DNA of 58,385 nucleotides from positions 1 to 58,385 of the forward strand of contig DSBL01000005.1 of assembly GCA_011049455.1 (NCBI GenBank), read 5' to 3'. The notes beneath the pieces were generated by a model. It worked only from the letters and a program-made list of their open reading frames with translations, searched no databases and was not told where the DNA came from. The stretch comes from Desulfonatronum sp. (lineage in GTDB: Bacteria > Desulfobacterota > Desulfovibrionia > Desulfovibrionales > Desulfonatronaceae). The position numbers and the translations under genes were made by a program. The first letter of the stretch is position 1, and the number at the start of each line of letters is the position of its first letter. Below are positions 47,175 to 55,171 of this stretch, piece after piece.

Positions 47175-47965
47175 ACGCAAGCCATTTCCCAATCGTGCAA
47201 TACGGTTAATGATTCCAGAAAAGCATTGGGGCTGAAGACCTCAAGCATCAGGACGCAATCCTGGTTGGCTTGGGCCAGGAGGCCTTCCAGGCGTTTTCGG
47301 CCTGTTTGGTCCAAGAGCCGCAAAGAGCGGTGTTCACCCGCTGGCCCCGGCGCGCTGAGGTGAAGCATGCCCACGTGCGGCCAGATTCCTGGTATTTTGT
47401 CTGTTTTCTGGGAAAAAGCCAAGAGATGACCCAGATCAAGGCATATGCCCACGCCGAAATACCGTATCAGGGGCCACGCCGCAACGAGGTCGTTGTCCCT
47501 GATATTCTCCAGCAACAGCTTCGTGGCCGGTCTTGCTTCGTTCCAGAGGGCTATAAAAAGCCGGAGCTTTTCACAGGCGTGAGGAGTCGTTATCCGGTTT
47601 TGCGGTTCCGGGCAAACCCGGATGGGGGGCGGATGCAGGACGACGGCCCAGGGTTTGAGAAAAGCACACTTGCTCAGTAGAGCGATGGCTACTTCCAATA
47701 CAGCCTCGGGGCTTTCCTCCCAAGGCAGATTCAAGGGCAGGTGAACATGAAACCGCAGACCTAGACGCGCCAGTAAGAGAGGCAAATCTTTTTCCGTATA
47801 GGCCAAGCAGGAGTCGGTTTCAAAAAAAAGCAGACCCACCTCGGAAACCATGCTGGCCAAGCGATTGCAGTTTTCGGCGATGTCCGCGGGCCAGACGAAT
47901 GAAGGCGCGGCAATGGTCCGCAGGCGTTTTTGGCGCATGACGTGGTTGCTCTGCTTGTACCGCAT
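47171..47965 (-). CDS. cbiR: Cobamide-remodelling phosphodiesterase CbiR-like (TIM-barrel)
   Basis: A 264-residue TIM-barrel protein of the xylose-isomerase-like superfamily. The segment SFVWPADIAENCNRLASMV and the HVHLPLNLPW, VLHPPP, LLLENI and ICLDLGHLLAF metal-type motifs fit CbiR, the enzyme first described in Akkermansia that hydrolyses a cobamide to adenosylcobinamide-phosphate, so that a new lower ligand can be fitted. The ATGA coupling to cobU, whose product uses exactly AdoCbi-P, strongly supports this role. The start may be 47965 or the in-frame ATG at 47938. No cobalamin riboswitch (no B12 box) is visible upstream. The assignment rests on recalled motifs plus context. Confidence 0.75.
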   Translation of the reverse strand: MRYKQSNHVMRQKRLRTIAAPSFVWPADIAENCNRLASMVSEVGLLFFETDSCLAYTEKDLPLLLARLGLRFHVHLPLNLPWEESPEAVLEVAIALLSKCAFLKPWAVVLHPPPIRVCPEPQNRITTPHACEKLRLFIALWNEARPATKLLLENIRDNDLVAAWPLIRYFGVGICLDLGHLLAFSQKTDKIPGIWPHVGMLHLSAPGPAGEHRSLRLLDQTGRKRLEGLLAQANQDCVLMLEVFSPNAFLESLTVLHDWEMACV

Positions 47966-48235
47966 TGCCTGTTTAAGAGAACCAGGCGCCGCAGGTCGAC
48001 ATTGTCAAAGGCATGGTGAATGTATCCTTGGTTCAACGGATTCAATGGCCGCGTCGTTACGACCTTGGGGAAAGGGTCGCGTTGGTGCAAAAAAGGTAAA
48101 CAGATTATCCGATACAATACACCGGTACGGGAGCATTATTTTTTGTGAAAAAAATGACGAAATCAAGGCGAAAGCTCTTGACATGGGGTATGTTTCCCTG
48201 CAGAAGAGCCCAACGCTTTATTTACGTGGTGCGAG
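47966..48235. other. Intergenic region between cbiR (minus) and the sigma-54 promoter (plus)
   Basis: 270 bp with no gene. It must hold the cbiR promoter and any enhancer sites for the sigma-54 promoter. I saw AT-rich tracts at 48136-48165 but no clear palindromic activator site. Confidence 0.4.
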
Positions 48236-48251
48236 CGGCACGATCCTTGCT
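48236..48251 (+). promoter_or_regulatory. Sigma-54 (-24/-12) promoter
   Basis: CGGCACGATCCTTGCT matches the consensus TGGCACG-N4-TTGCW at every defined base but the first: GG at 48237-48238 and GC at 48249-48250 with the required 12-bp step. It lies 44 bp before the ATG of the small ORF at 48296, a normal 5' UTR length. The needed enhancer-binding protein would act from upstream. Confidence 0.65.
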
Positions 48252-48295
48252 AAATTTTTAACAACCGATCACATTTGCCTGCCAGCGAGTTTTGG

Positions 48296-48442
48296 ATGCG
48301 AAACATCCGGTTGTATTTTCAGCACGTTTTCAACCCATTGCACGTCTACTGCCGTCTGCGTCAAATCGGGATGGAAACCGCCAGCGCGCAACGAGTCTGC
48401 TTCGTCTACGAACGCTACGTCTATCGCATTCTCAAATTCTGA
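48296..48442 (+). CDS. 48-residue basic small protein under the sigma-54 promoter
   Basis: An ATG at 48296 opens 48 codons to a TGA at 48440. The product is basic and aromatic (Arg, Tyr, Phe), has HVFNPLHVYCRLRQIGM in its first half and a VCFVYERYVYRIL helix at the end, and lacks a membrane span or signal peptide. I recall short proteins with a similar FNPLHVYCRL core in Desulfovibrio-type genomes, but could not check. The weak GCGAG element upstream is the only ribosome-binding signal. Supported mainly by its position 44 bp after a sigma-54 promoter and by its protein-like composition. Confidence 0.55.
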   Translation: MRNIRLYFQHVFNPLHVYCRLRQIGMETASAQRVCFVYERYVYRILKF

Positions 48443-48568
48443 CTTTCCCAGCACAGCCTTGGCGTCATGCCTGGCCCTCGTGGAATAATCACGGGGCATT
48501 CCGGAGACGTGCGTAAGATGTCTCGCCGCGGGATCGCCTTGAATGTTGGCACGTGAGGACATGGTCTA

Positions 48569-48753
48569 GGCGAATCAACCATTCGCCACAGCACATCGTT
48601 CTGGAGCCGGCTGTTATACGCAACGTCGTAAAACTTTGCGTATGCAGGTGACAGGACGTCACCCCGACGATCGTGGGATCGTCGAGAGGCCAACGGAAAA
48701 CCGCGCTTTTCCGTTGGCCGAAACGTCGAAAATACAGGACGGATTTTCGACGT
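48569..48753. repeat. Cluster of six perfect inverted repeats
   Basis: Six non-overlapping perfect hairpins in 185 bp: 48569-48587 (7-bp arms, loop 5), 48616-48643 (8, loop 12), 48647-48663 (6, loop 5), 48665-48684 (8, loop 4), 48688-48719 (13, loop 6), 48723-48753 (11, loop 9). All arms were checked base by base. A weaker stem with one G-U pair lies at 48476-48496. The last reaches the stop of the helicase gene on the minus strand. No T-runs flank them. The 310-bp stretch 48443-48752 holds no other gene. Possible roles: 3' end structures for both convergent transcripts, a structured RNA from the sigma-54 promoter, or a recombination site. Confidence 0.75.
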
Positions 48754-51700
48754 CATGTATAACAAGTATCATCCGGGAAAAGCGGAATGCGTTTTTCCAG
48801 GCGCACGATCTGGTGGATGACCTTGCTGCAGTGCATGTCTTCTCGCGGCAATCCCTGCAAAAAACGAGACGGCTTGAGTCGCAGGTTGCGGCCAAAAAGG
48901 ACGCGTTTTTCGGCGTGGCTCAGAAAAAGCAAGCGCTTGGCCCTGGTCATTCCGACATAGAAGAGGCGGCGCTCCTCTGCCTCGTCAGTTTTGGAGTCCA
49001 TGGCCATGGACTGGTTTCCGAGGATTTCCAGACCGGCCATGGGCAGCAGTCCATCTTCCAGGGCCGGGAGAAAAACGGCCTCGAACTCCAGCCCTTTGGA
49101 GGCGTGGATGGTCATTATTTGGATTTTTTCCGAGCGTTGGCGGACCAGTTCCAGTTCGGACTGAAAATGTATCCAGGAAAGCAGTCCTGTCCAGCCTTTG
49201 TGCTTGGCATAGGCCTCTTTGAGCTGCAAGTATTCCCGGCTTTGCCAGAACAGGCGGTCAAAGGGGGGCACATCCTGGAGATAGCCGGCAAGGCCGACTG
49301 GACCTTGCACCAAAATATGTTCTGGACAATGCAGTCCGGAAACATCCTTGTCCGGTCCCAGTCCGAGAAGACTGGACGCGGCCTGGAGCAAGATCGCGAT
49401 CCTGGGCTCTTTCCAGAAGGGTTCGGCTTCGGGGGCGCAGCTGGGCAGACCCATGCGGTGCAGGGTCTGCAGAATCTGGGGAATCAATGGTTTCATTCGT
49501 ACCAGAACGGCGATGTCACCGGGGCCGAGTTCCCCGCGCAGTCCCTGGTCGGCCTGCCAGTGAGCGGTCCCGCCCAGAAGTCCTCGGATTTGTTCTCCAA
49601 TCCAGGCGGCTTCCCGTCCCGAGGTGGACGCTTGAAAAAGGGAAATCCGTCCTTCCTGGACTGAGTTGGCTTGCGGCAATGGATCCTCGGGAAACAAGGA
49701 AGCTGCGACATTGATCAGGTTTTGGGTCGAGCGGTAGTTGACGCGCAACGGGATGATTTCCAGGTTGTCCCACTGGGCCTGGAGCTGCTCGGAAAGCCCC
49801 TGAAGCGCACCTCTGAAGCCGTAAATGGATTGTTTCGGATCGCCGATGGCCCAAAAGCCGTTGCCCTTTCCCGGTGTCAGAGCCTTGAGCAGTTCCCATT
49901 GCAGCGGGGAGAGGTCTTGGGCTTCATCCACGAGGACATGCGTGTACGGCTGCGGAAAATGACCGCCGGATGTCTGCTCCAACCAGAATTCCAAAAGATC
50001 CGTATAGTCGGCCAGATTCCAGTTCTGTTTTTGCCTGGAAAATTTTTGGGCGTATTCGGAAAGTTCTTCGGGGAGATTTCTCGTTTCCCTGGCCCGGGAG
50101 AGATCCGTCCACAGGCTTTTCATTTTGGCAGTCGAAAGGCTCGGGTTGGCAACGGAGAAAACACGCCGCGCTGCGTCTTCCGACAACAGGACCGGTGCCT
50201 CACCCTGGGTTCGCATCCAAAATTCATAAGCCATGGCATGCAGGGTGTCTGCATGAGGCAAAGCCTCGTTTTCCCCCTGGATGTACAGGAGACGGTCACG
50301 CAGTTCATTGGCCGCCCGGCGGGTAAAGGTGACCACCAACAGGCGGCGGGGATGGTCTCCCCTTTTGAGCAGGTGTACAATGCGACCCATCAGGGTTCTG
50401 GTCTTTCCCGTGCCCGGTCCGGCCAGGACAAGGACGGGATGGGGCCCGGCCTGGAGAGCCTGGATCTGTTCCTGGTTAAACGTCAGATGCTGGGCTTCCT
50501 GGGTGGATTCCGGCAATGCAGGAGATTGTTCAAGGATTCGGGCGGACTTGTGTTTTATGCATTCAGGGCCATGCCCAGGAACGTAAAAGAGGCGTCCATG
50601 CCGAAGTTCGTCCAGCTCCCTGGAACTGAACATGGAAATTTTTCCATAGTGGCCGTCATAGCCGGGTTGGCGTACGATCTGCCCTTGACGCATCCGGCGC
50701 AAAGCCTCGGCCAGCAATGGATGTGAGCTTTCCAGGACGTCCACCGGCACGTCCCCAAGAACAGCCAGTTCCGGACCGAACGCAGCCAGAATGCGGGCGT
50801 ATTCCTGACGAACCTTTTTTGTGCCTGGTCCTGTTCCGACAATCTCCGCGAGAAGTTCGGTCAATGGAACCAAGGATAAAAATCCCGGAGAATGCAAAGG
50901 TTTCTGGGGCTGATCCCTGTCCGCCAGTTCGAGCACTCGATGCAGAACACCCAGGGTCAACGGTTGGCCGCACACCGGGCAGATGTTTTTTTTGGCGATG
51001 GATTCTTGGGGATCAAGCACTACTCCGCACTTGCGGTGTCCGTCCAAATGATACTTACCTTCTTCCGGGAAAAATTCCACGGTGCCCAGAAATTTGTGGC
51101 TGAGGCCCTGGCCGCGCAAGGCCCGATAAATACCCTCGAAACTGGGCTCACCGCTGAAGAGATTGGCCTCCCGGGCCAATTTTTCCCCGGAATGGGCGTC
51201 GGAATTGGATATCAGGCGGCATCGATCAAGGGCGCTCCACATCCAGTTCATGTCCGGGTCGGATGAAAGGCCGGTTTCCAGGGCGAAGATTTCTGAAGCC
51301 AAATCGCCGTAGCATTCCTCGATGGAATCGAAGCCTGACTTGGAGCCAAAGAGCGAAAACCAGGGTGTCCAGATGTGGGCCGGCACGAGAAAGGCCAGGG
51401 GATCGGTCAGCAGGACCATTTCCAGCAGATGCCGGGAGTCCAGTCCCAGGATGGGACGGCCATCCGAACTCAGGTTGCCTATTTGCGCCAGCTTGGTATT
51501 GAGCGCCCGAGCCTGCTCCAGTCCCGGAACATAAACCAGGTGGTGCACCTTGCGCACCTTTCCGGCCCGCTTGTAAATGGTGCTGATTTCCGCGGAAAGC
51601 ATGAACCGTACGCGGCCCTGGGGCGGACTTTTCTGGAGCCACGGGATTTCAACGGCAGCAGGTTGCGGATGTTTCAGGGTCAGCAGGCCGGTTTCATCCT

Positions 51701-51881
51701 GTTCCAAGGCATCTTCCAATTCACTCAACCATCCAGGATGGGTGAAATCCCCCGTGGCCACGACATCAAGTCCCTTGATCTGGGCCCAGGCCGCAAGATG
51801 CTCCGGAGTCAGACTACGGCTGGTGGCTCTGGAGTGTCGGGAGTGGATGTGCAGATCAGCGCGGAAAAGGTCTTGGCCCAT
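48753..51881 (-). CDS. EndoQ-like PHP nuclease fused to a UvrD/PcrA-type SF1A helicase
   Basis: A 1042-residue fusion. Residues 1-430 match the EndoQ (endonuclease Q) family, which nicks DNA 5' of deaminated bases (uracil, hypoxanthine, xanthine): PHP metal motifs DLHIH (His11, His13), TGDFTHP (Asp45), SAEIS (Glu98), PAHIWTPW (His169), SNSDAHS (Asp228), and the EndoQ zinc motif (Cys285, Cys301, Cys304 with CPVCGQPLTLGVLHRV). From about 465 a complete SF1A helicase follows: Q-motif FNQEQIQAL, Walker A AGPGTGKT (487-494), TFTRRAANELRDR, VDEAQDLSP, GDPKQSIYGFRG, VNYRST, TIHASKGLEFE and VGMTRAKR. The start at 51881 (ATG) has no Shine-Dalgarno sequence but fits the family N-terminus. Follows a MogA-like gene by 103 bp. 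The fusion suggests nick-and-unwind repair of deaminated DNA. Confidence 0.92.
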   Translation of the reverse strand: MGQDLFRADLHIHSRHSRATSRSLTPEHLAAWAQIKGLDVVATGDFTHPGWLSELEDALEQDETGLLTLKHPQPAAVEIPWLQKSPPQGRVRFMLSAEISTIYKRAGKVRKVHHLVYVPGLEQARALNTKLAQIGNLSSDGRPILGLDSRHLLEMVLLTDPLAFLVPAHIWTPWFSLFGSKSGFDSIEECYGDLASEIFALETGLSSDPDMNWMWSALDRCRLISNSDAHSGEKLAREANLFSGEPSFEGIYRALRGQGLSHKFLGTVEFFPEEGKYHLDGHRKCGVVLDPQESIAKKNICPVCGQPLTLGVLHRVLELADRDQPQKPLHSPGFLSLVPLTELLAEIVGTGPGTKKVRQEYARILAAFGPELAVLGDVPVDVLESSHPLLAEALRRMRQGQIVRQPGYDGHYGKISMFSSRELDELRHGRLFYVPGHGPECIKHKSARILEQSPALPESTQEAQHLTFNQEQIQALQAGPHPVLVLAGPGTGKTRTLMGRIVHLLKRGDHPRRLLVVTFTRRAANELRDRLLYIQGENEALPHADTLHAMAYEFWMRTQGEAPVLLSEDAARRVFSVANPSLSTAKMKSLWTDLSRARETRNLPEELSEYAQKFSRQKQNWNLADYTDLLEFWLEQTSGGHFPQPYTHVLVDEAQDLSPLQWELLKALTPGKGNGFWAIGDPKQSIYGFRGALQGLSEQLQAQWDNLEIIPLRVNYRSTQNLINVAASLFPEDPLPQANSVQEGRISLFQASTSGREAAWIGEQIRGLLGGTAHWQADQGLRGELGPGDIAVLVRMKPLIPQILQTLHRMGLPSCAPEAEPFWKEPRIAILLQAASSLLGLGPDKDVSGLHCPEHILVQGPVGLAGYLQDVPPFDRLFWQSREYLQLKEAYAKHKGWTGLLSWIHFQSELELVRQRSEKIQIMTIHASKGLEFEAVFLPALEDGLLPMAGLEILGNQSMAMDSKTDEAEERRLFYVGMTRAKRLLFLSHAEKRVLFGRNLRLKPSRFLQGLPREDMHCSKVIHQIVRLEKRIPLFPDDTCYT

Positions 51882-51984
51882 GAAGTTTTTGAAAATGAGA
51901 TCACGATACAGTGTTATTGTCCCGGATTATTTTTTGGTCATGCAATCAGCACAGGACGCCCGAGGCCAGGAAAAAGACCGATGT

Positions 51985-52776
51985 TCATGCGGCGCAGTCC
52001 GAAGAGTCGCCCTGCAATTTGTCCAGGGCATGGGCCAGGGCCGGGAGGAGTGCTTCCAGGTTTTCGGAAACTGCCTTGGGGGATCCTGGAAGAGTAATGA
52101 TCAGGCTTTGCCCCAGTGTGCCGGCCACGGCCCTGGAAATGACCGCGTGGGGCGTCTTGGTCAGGGAGGCCAGAAGCATGGCCGTTTCCATGCCCGGAAG
52201 GCGTTTGTCCATTATGGCCAGACACGTTTCCGGGGTCTGGTCGCGTGGACCGACTCCTGTTCCGCCGGTGGTGATAATCAGGTCAAAGCCTTGCTCCAGG
52301 GCCAGTTCTCCCAGAAGAGAGCGCAGGCGGCCGGGATCGTCAGGAAGGAGAAAACCTTGGGTCAGGCTTAAAGACAGGGCCTTGCCGATCAGTTTCGCAA
52401 TCAGCGGACCGGCCGTGTCTTGGCGTTCTCCGGCATAGCCCTTGTCGCTCAGGGTGACCCAGGCCAGAGTCGTCCCTTCTTTGCACACGTCCAAGCGCAG
52501 GCCTTGAGGGCCCACCTGCAGGGTGGTCCGGGATTCGACCCAGCAGCCTTCCAGGCAGGGTGCACCGTTTTCCCCGGGCCAGCGAAAGCGGGAGAGGGCC
52601 TGCAGGGCCTCTCCCAGATCAGGATGAGTGAATACTGTTCCCACGCGGGGCAGGGGTGCATCGTCCGCCAGAAGATAGCGACATGCGCAGCGGCTTGGCG
52701 GTTTGCCCCAAAAAACGGGGCATCTTTGTCCAGGCGCAAGACTATCGTGCTGAGTGGACAAAAGGGTCAAGGCCAT
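51985..52776 (-). CDS. MogA/MoaB-family molybdopterin adenylyltransferase-like protein with Cys-rich N-terminal extension
   Basis: A 263-residue protein. Residues about 105-260 are MogA/MoaB-like: AWVTLSDKGYAGERQDTAG, IITTGGTGVGPRDQTPE (the GGTG loop), and LPGSPKAV. These proteins act in molybdenum cofactor synthesis. The first 100 residues carry at least six Cys (RCPVFWGKPPSRCAC and CLEGCW) and have no family I know. The ATG at 52776 has GGAG 8 bp upstream and is preferred to a GTG at 52794. Sulfate reducers need Mo/W cofactors for formate dehydrogenase, which fits. Confidence 0.85.
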   Translation of the reverse strand: MALTLLSTQHDSLAPGQRCPVFWGKPPSRCACRYLLADDAPLPRVGTVFTHPDLGEALQALSRFRWPGENGAPCLEGCWVESRTTLQVGPQGLRLDVCKEGTTLAWVTLSDKGYAGERQDTAGPLIAKLIGKALSLSLTQGFLLPDDPGRLRSLLGELALEQGFDLIITTGGTGVGPRDQTPETCLAIMDKRLPGMETAMLLASLTKTPHAVISRAVAGTLGQSLIITLPGSPKAVSENLEALLPALAHALDKLQGDSSDCAA

Positions 52777-52876
52777 GTCTTGCTCCACCCGCACGGCATA
52801 GCCTGTCGGGGGTGTTTCGGGGGATCAACAGCGATGCATTTCCCCTGGGAACAGTTCAATCAGGGTGCCGGGCGGT

Positions 52877-53035
52877 TTAGTGGTCCATGTGCTTGCCCTG
52901 TTTGATGCGGATCAGGGCGGTGACGACGATGACCGTTAGATAGGTAAAAATGAACCCGACGCCAATGATGCTGGACGGATGAGCTTCCTTGGCCATGTTG
53001 CTGATCAGGGTGGGGATGATTTCAGTGATGCCCAT
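52877..53035 (-). CDS. Small single-span membrane protein
   Basis: A 52-residue protein beginning at the ATG at 53035 with a strong GAGGAG 8 bp upstream. Residues about 22-43 form one hydrophobic span (IIGVGFIFTYLTVIVVTAL), followed by a short basic end (IRIKQGK). Too short to assign. It lies between mqnE and the MogA-like gene, all in the same direction (gaps of 83 and 100 bp). Possible membrane partner of a respiratory or transport complex. Confidence 0.65.
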   Translation of the reverse strand: MGITEIIPTLISNMAKEAHPSSIIGVGFIFTYLTVIVVTALIRIKQGKHMDH

Positions 53036-53118
53036 GGTGCGGTCTCCTCTGTGGAAATGTTCACAAATGATTTTTGTGTTTGGCCAATGAGCCTGGAAAA
53101 GTCAAGGCTGTCAGTGAA

Positions 53119-54183
53119 TCAACAAATAACGGCCCGGAAACGACTGTCCCGCTCCACGGGCGCGAAACCGGACTGGGAAATTGCCTGGACAAGTTTTGTC
53201 CGGGTCAATCCCTTGGGGCTTTGCGCTCCGGCGGCGTGCCCGATGCGTTCCTCGGTCACGGTTCCATCCATGTCGTCTGCGCCATACCAGAGGGCCATCT
53301 GGGCCGTCTTGACCCCGGTCATCACCCAGTAGGCCTTGAGGTGCGGGATGTTGTCCAGAAAAATTCGCGAGACGGCCATCATCCGCATGATGTCCAGACC
53401 GTCAGGCCCCTGGGCGCCGAGGGCATTGTTGCGAGGCTGATAGGGCAACGGGATGAAACAGAGAAACCCCCCGGTTTGATCCTGCAGGTTGCGCAGGGCA
53501 AGCAGGTGGCTGATCCTGTCCTCCCAGGATTCCACATGACCGAAGAGCATGGTCGCGTTGGAGGGGATGCCAGCCTGGTGCGCGATACGGTGAATGTTCA
53601 GCCACGCCTCGCCGGAGATTTTTTCAGGACAAAGCTGTTTGCGCAAGGCCGGAGAAAAAACCTCGGCCCCTCCGCCGGGCAGGGCGTCCAGCCCAGCTCG
53701 ACGCAGATCCTCCAGTACCTGGTACGGCGTCATTTTGCCTCGTTCGGCCAGAAAGGCCACCTCCACGGCGGTAAAGGCCTTGACTGAGGCCTCGGGCCGG
53801 GCCTGCTTCACAGCCTGAACCAGACTTGGATAATAGGTATACGGCAGATCCGGATTCAGTCCACCGACAACATGGAGTTCACGGATCGGTTCGCTGGAAC
53901 GGGATTGAACTTCCCTGACGACTTGATCTATACTTAGAACATAGGCGCCTTTATCGCCGTGGCGGCGGCTGAAAGCGCAGAACCGGCAGGCGTTCTGACA
54001 AATATTGGTATAGTTGATGTGCTGGTTGTAGACAAAAAAAGCCTTGTCGCCATGACGCCTGCGGCGGACCTGCAAGGCCAACCTGCCCAGGTCATGGATG
54101 TCCCCTTCCATGACCAGTGTCATGGCCTCGTCCGCCGAGAGCCGGACATTTTGGGTGACTTTGTCGATGATGCTCGCCAGCAT
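53119..54183 (-). CDS. mqnE: Aminodeoxyfutalosine synthase (menaquinone, futalosine pathway)
   Basis: A 354-residue radical SAM enzyme. The cluster-binding Cys62, Cys66 and Cys69 (C-x3-C-x2-C in ICQNACRFCAF) follow HINYTN. GGLNPDLPYTYY, VKAFTAVEV, GLDALPGGGAEVF, NATMLFGHVE and IPHLKAYWVMTG are MqnE-like, as distinct from MqnC. It joins the enolpyruvyl part to a 5'-deoxyadenosyl radical in menaquinone synthesis. ATG at 54183 with GGAAGA upstream. No other mqn genes are in the window. Confidence 0.9.
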   Translation of the reverse strand: MLASIIDKVTQNVRLSADEAMTLVMEGDIHDLGRLALQVRRRRHGDKAFFVYNQHINYTNICQNACRFCAFSRRHGDKGAYVLSIDQVVREVQSRSSEPIRELHVVGGLNPDLPYTYYPSLVQAVKQARPEASVKAFTAVEVAFLAERGKMTPYQVLEDLRRAGLDALPGGGAEVFSPALRKQLCPEKISGEAWLNIHRIAHQAGIPSNATMLFGHVESWEDRISHLLALRNLQDQTGGFLCFIPLPYQPRNNALGAQGPDGLDIMRMMAVSRIFLDNIPHLKAYWVMTGVKTAQMALWYGADDMDGTVTEERIGHAAGAQSPKGLTRTKLVQAISQSGFAPVERDSRFRAVIC

Positions 54184-54277
54184 TATGGTCTTCCATTTTG
54201 TGACTGCAACTTGCTGTGTCTCTGTTTCGGCGATGTCGCAGGCCGGATGCGCCGATTAATTCGTTGCGTCTTTTCCG

Positions 54278-55171
54278 TCACCGATATGCCCACATTGGGC
54301 CCAGGGCGCGCAACTCGCCCTCCACCGCCCCCAGGACCTTTTTCCACAAAGGAGCGTCCAAGGAGGGATCTTTGATCAGTTGAACCTTTTCCTCGATCTT
54401 TGCAAGTTTTTTGAGCATCTCCAGCGCCTCTTCCTGGCCGCCGAGCGCATCCACCAGACCGTACTCCACGGCTTGCAGGCCAGTCATGATCCGGCCGTCG
54501 GCCAACGCCTGCACCTCTTCCAGAGACATTTTCCGGCCGCGGGCCACGTCCCGCACGAATTGCGAATGCATGTCCATGATCACGGCCTGGAAGTAGTCCC
54601 GTTCTTCCGGCGTCAGTTCCTTGAACGGGGAGCCCGTGGTTTTGAATTGGCCGCTACCCAAGGATTCCCGGGTAATGCCCAATTTTTCCATGAGCCCTTG
54701 CAGGTTGGTTAATTCGAGCTTGACACCGATGCTGCCAGTGAGTGTGCCGGGATTGGCCATTATGGTATGGCCGGCGGTGGCAACATAATATCCGCCGGAA
54801 GCCGCCACCGCCCCCATGGACACAACCAGTGGTTTTTCCCGGGCAGCTCGCTCCAATCCTCGATGCAGCTCCTGAGATGGGCCGACTACTCCGCCAGGGG
54901 AGTTGATGCGCACCAGGATGCCCTTCACGGAAGGATCTTCACGCAATCTGCGGATCCATTGGAGGGCGTCCGTGGCGTCCAGGATCATCCCTTCCACAGA
55001 CACCAGACCGATTTTCGGCTTGGCAAACACCTGAAATGTCTCGGGATGCTTGTCGACCCAGGAACGCCAAACGGCCATGGCCCCGGAAAACAGGGCCACG
55101 GCCGTGAACATCAGCAACAATCCGAAGAGAAAGGGATGACGCTGGCTGAATCGTTGTTTATTCAGTTCCAT
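54278..55171 (-). CDS. sppA: Signal peptide peptidase SppA, short form
   Basis: A 297-residue inner-membrane serine protease. One N-terminal membrane span (about residues 14-35) and then the S49 domain with catalytic Ser125 in AVAASGGYYV and Lys177 in GSGQFKTTG, the short bacterial form of the Ser-Lys dyad; NSPGG and GSIGV flank them. ATG 55171 overlaps the rpsA end by 14 bp; a TTG at 55177 is an alternative. It clears cleaved signal peptides. Confidence 0.93.
   Translation of the reverse strand: MELNKQRFSQRHPFLFGLLLMFTAVALFSGAMAVWRSWVDKHPETFQVFAKPKIGLVSVEGMILDATDALQWIRRLREDPSVKGILVRINSPGGVVGPSQELHRGLERAAREKPLVVSMGAVAASGGYYVATAGHTIMANPGTLTGSIGVKLELTNLQGLMEKLGITRESLGSGQFKTTGSPFKELTPEERDYFQAVIMDMHSQFVRDVARGRKMSLEEVQALADGRIMTGLQAVEYGLVDALGGQEEALEMLKKLAKIEEKVQLIKDPSLDAPLWKKVLGAVEGELRALGPMWAYR

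Noticed and set aside
47966-48295. Cobalamin riboswitch upstream of cbiR
   Set aside because: No B12 box (GCCACTG) or its complement is visible in this stretch.
48569-48753. Retron or integron attC array
   Set aside because: No reverse transcriptase or integrase gene nearby, and the hairpin arms are unrelated in sequence to each other, unlike a repeated cassette.
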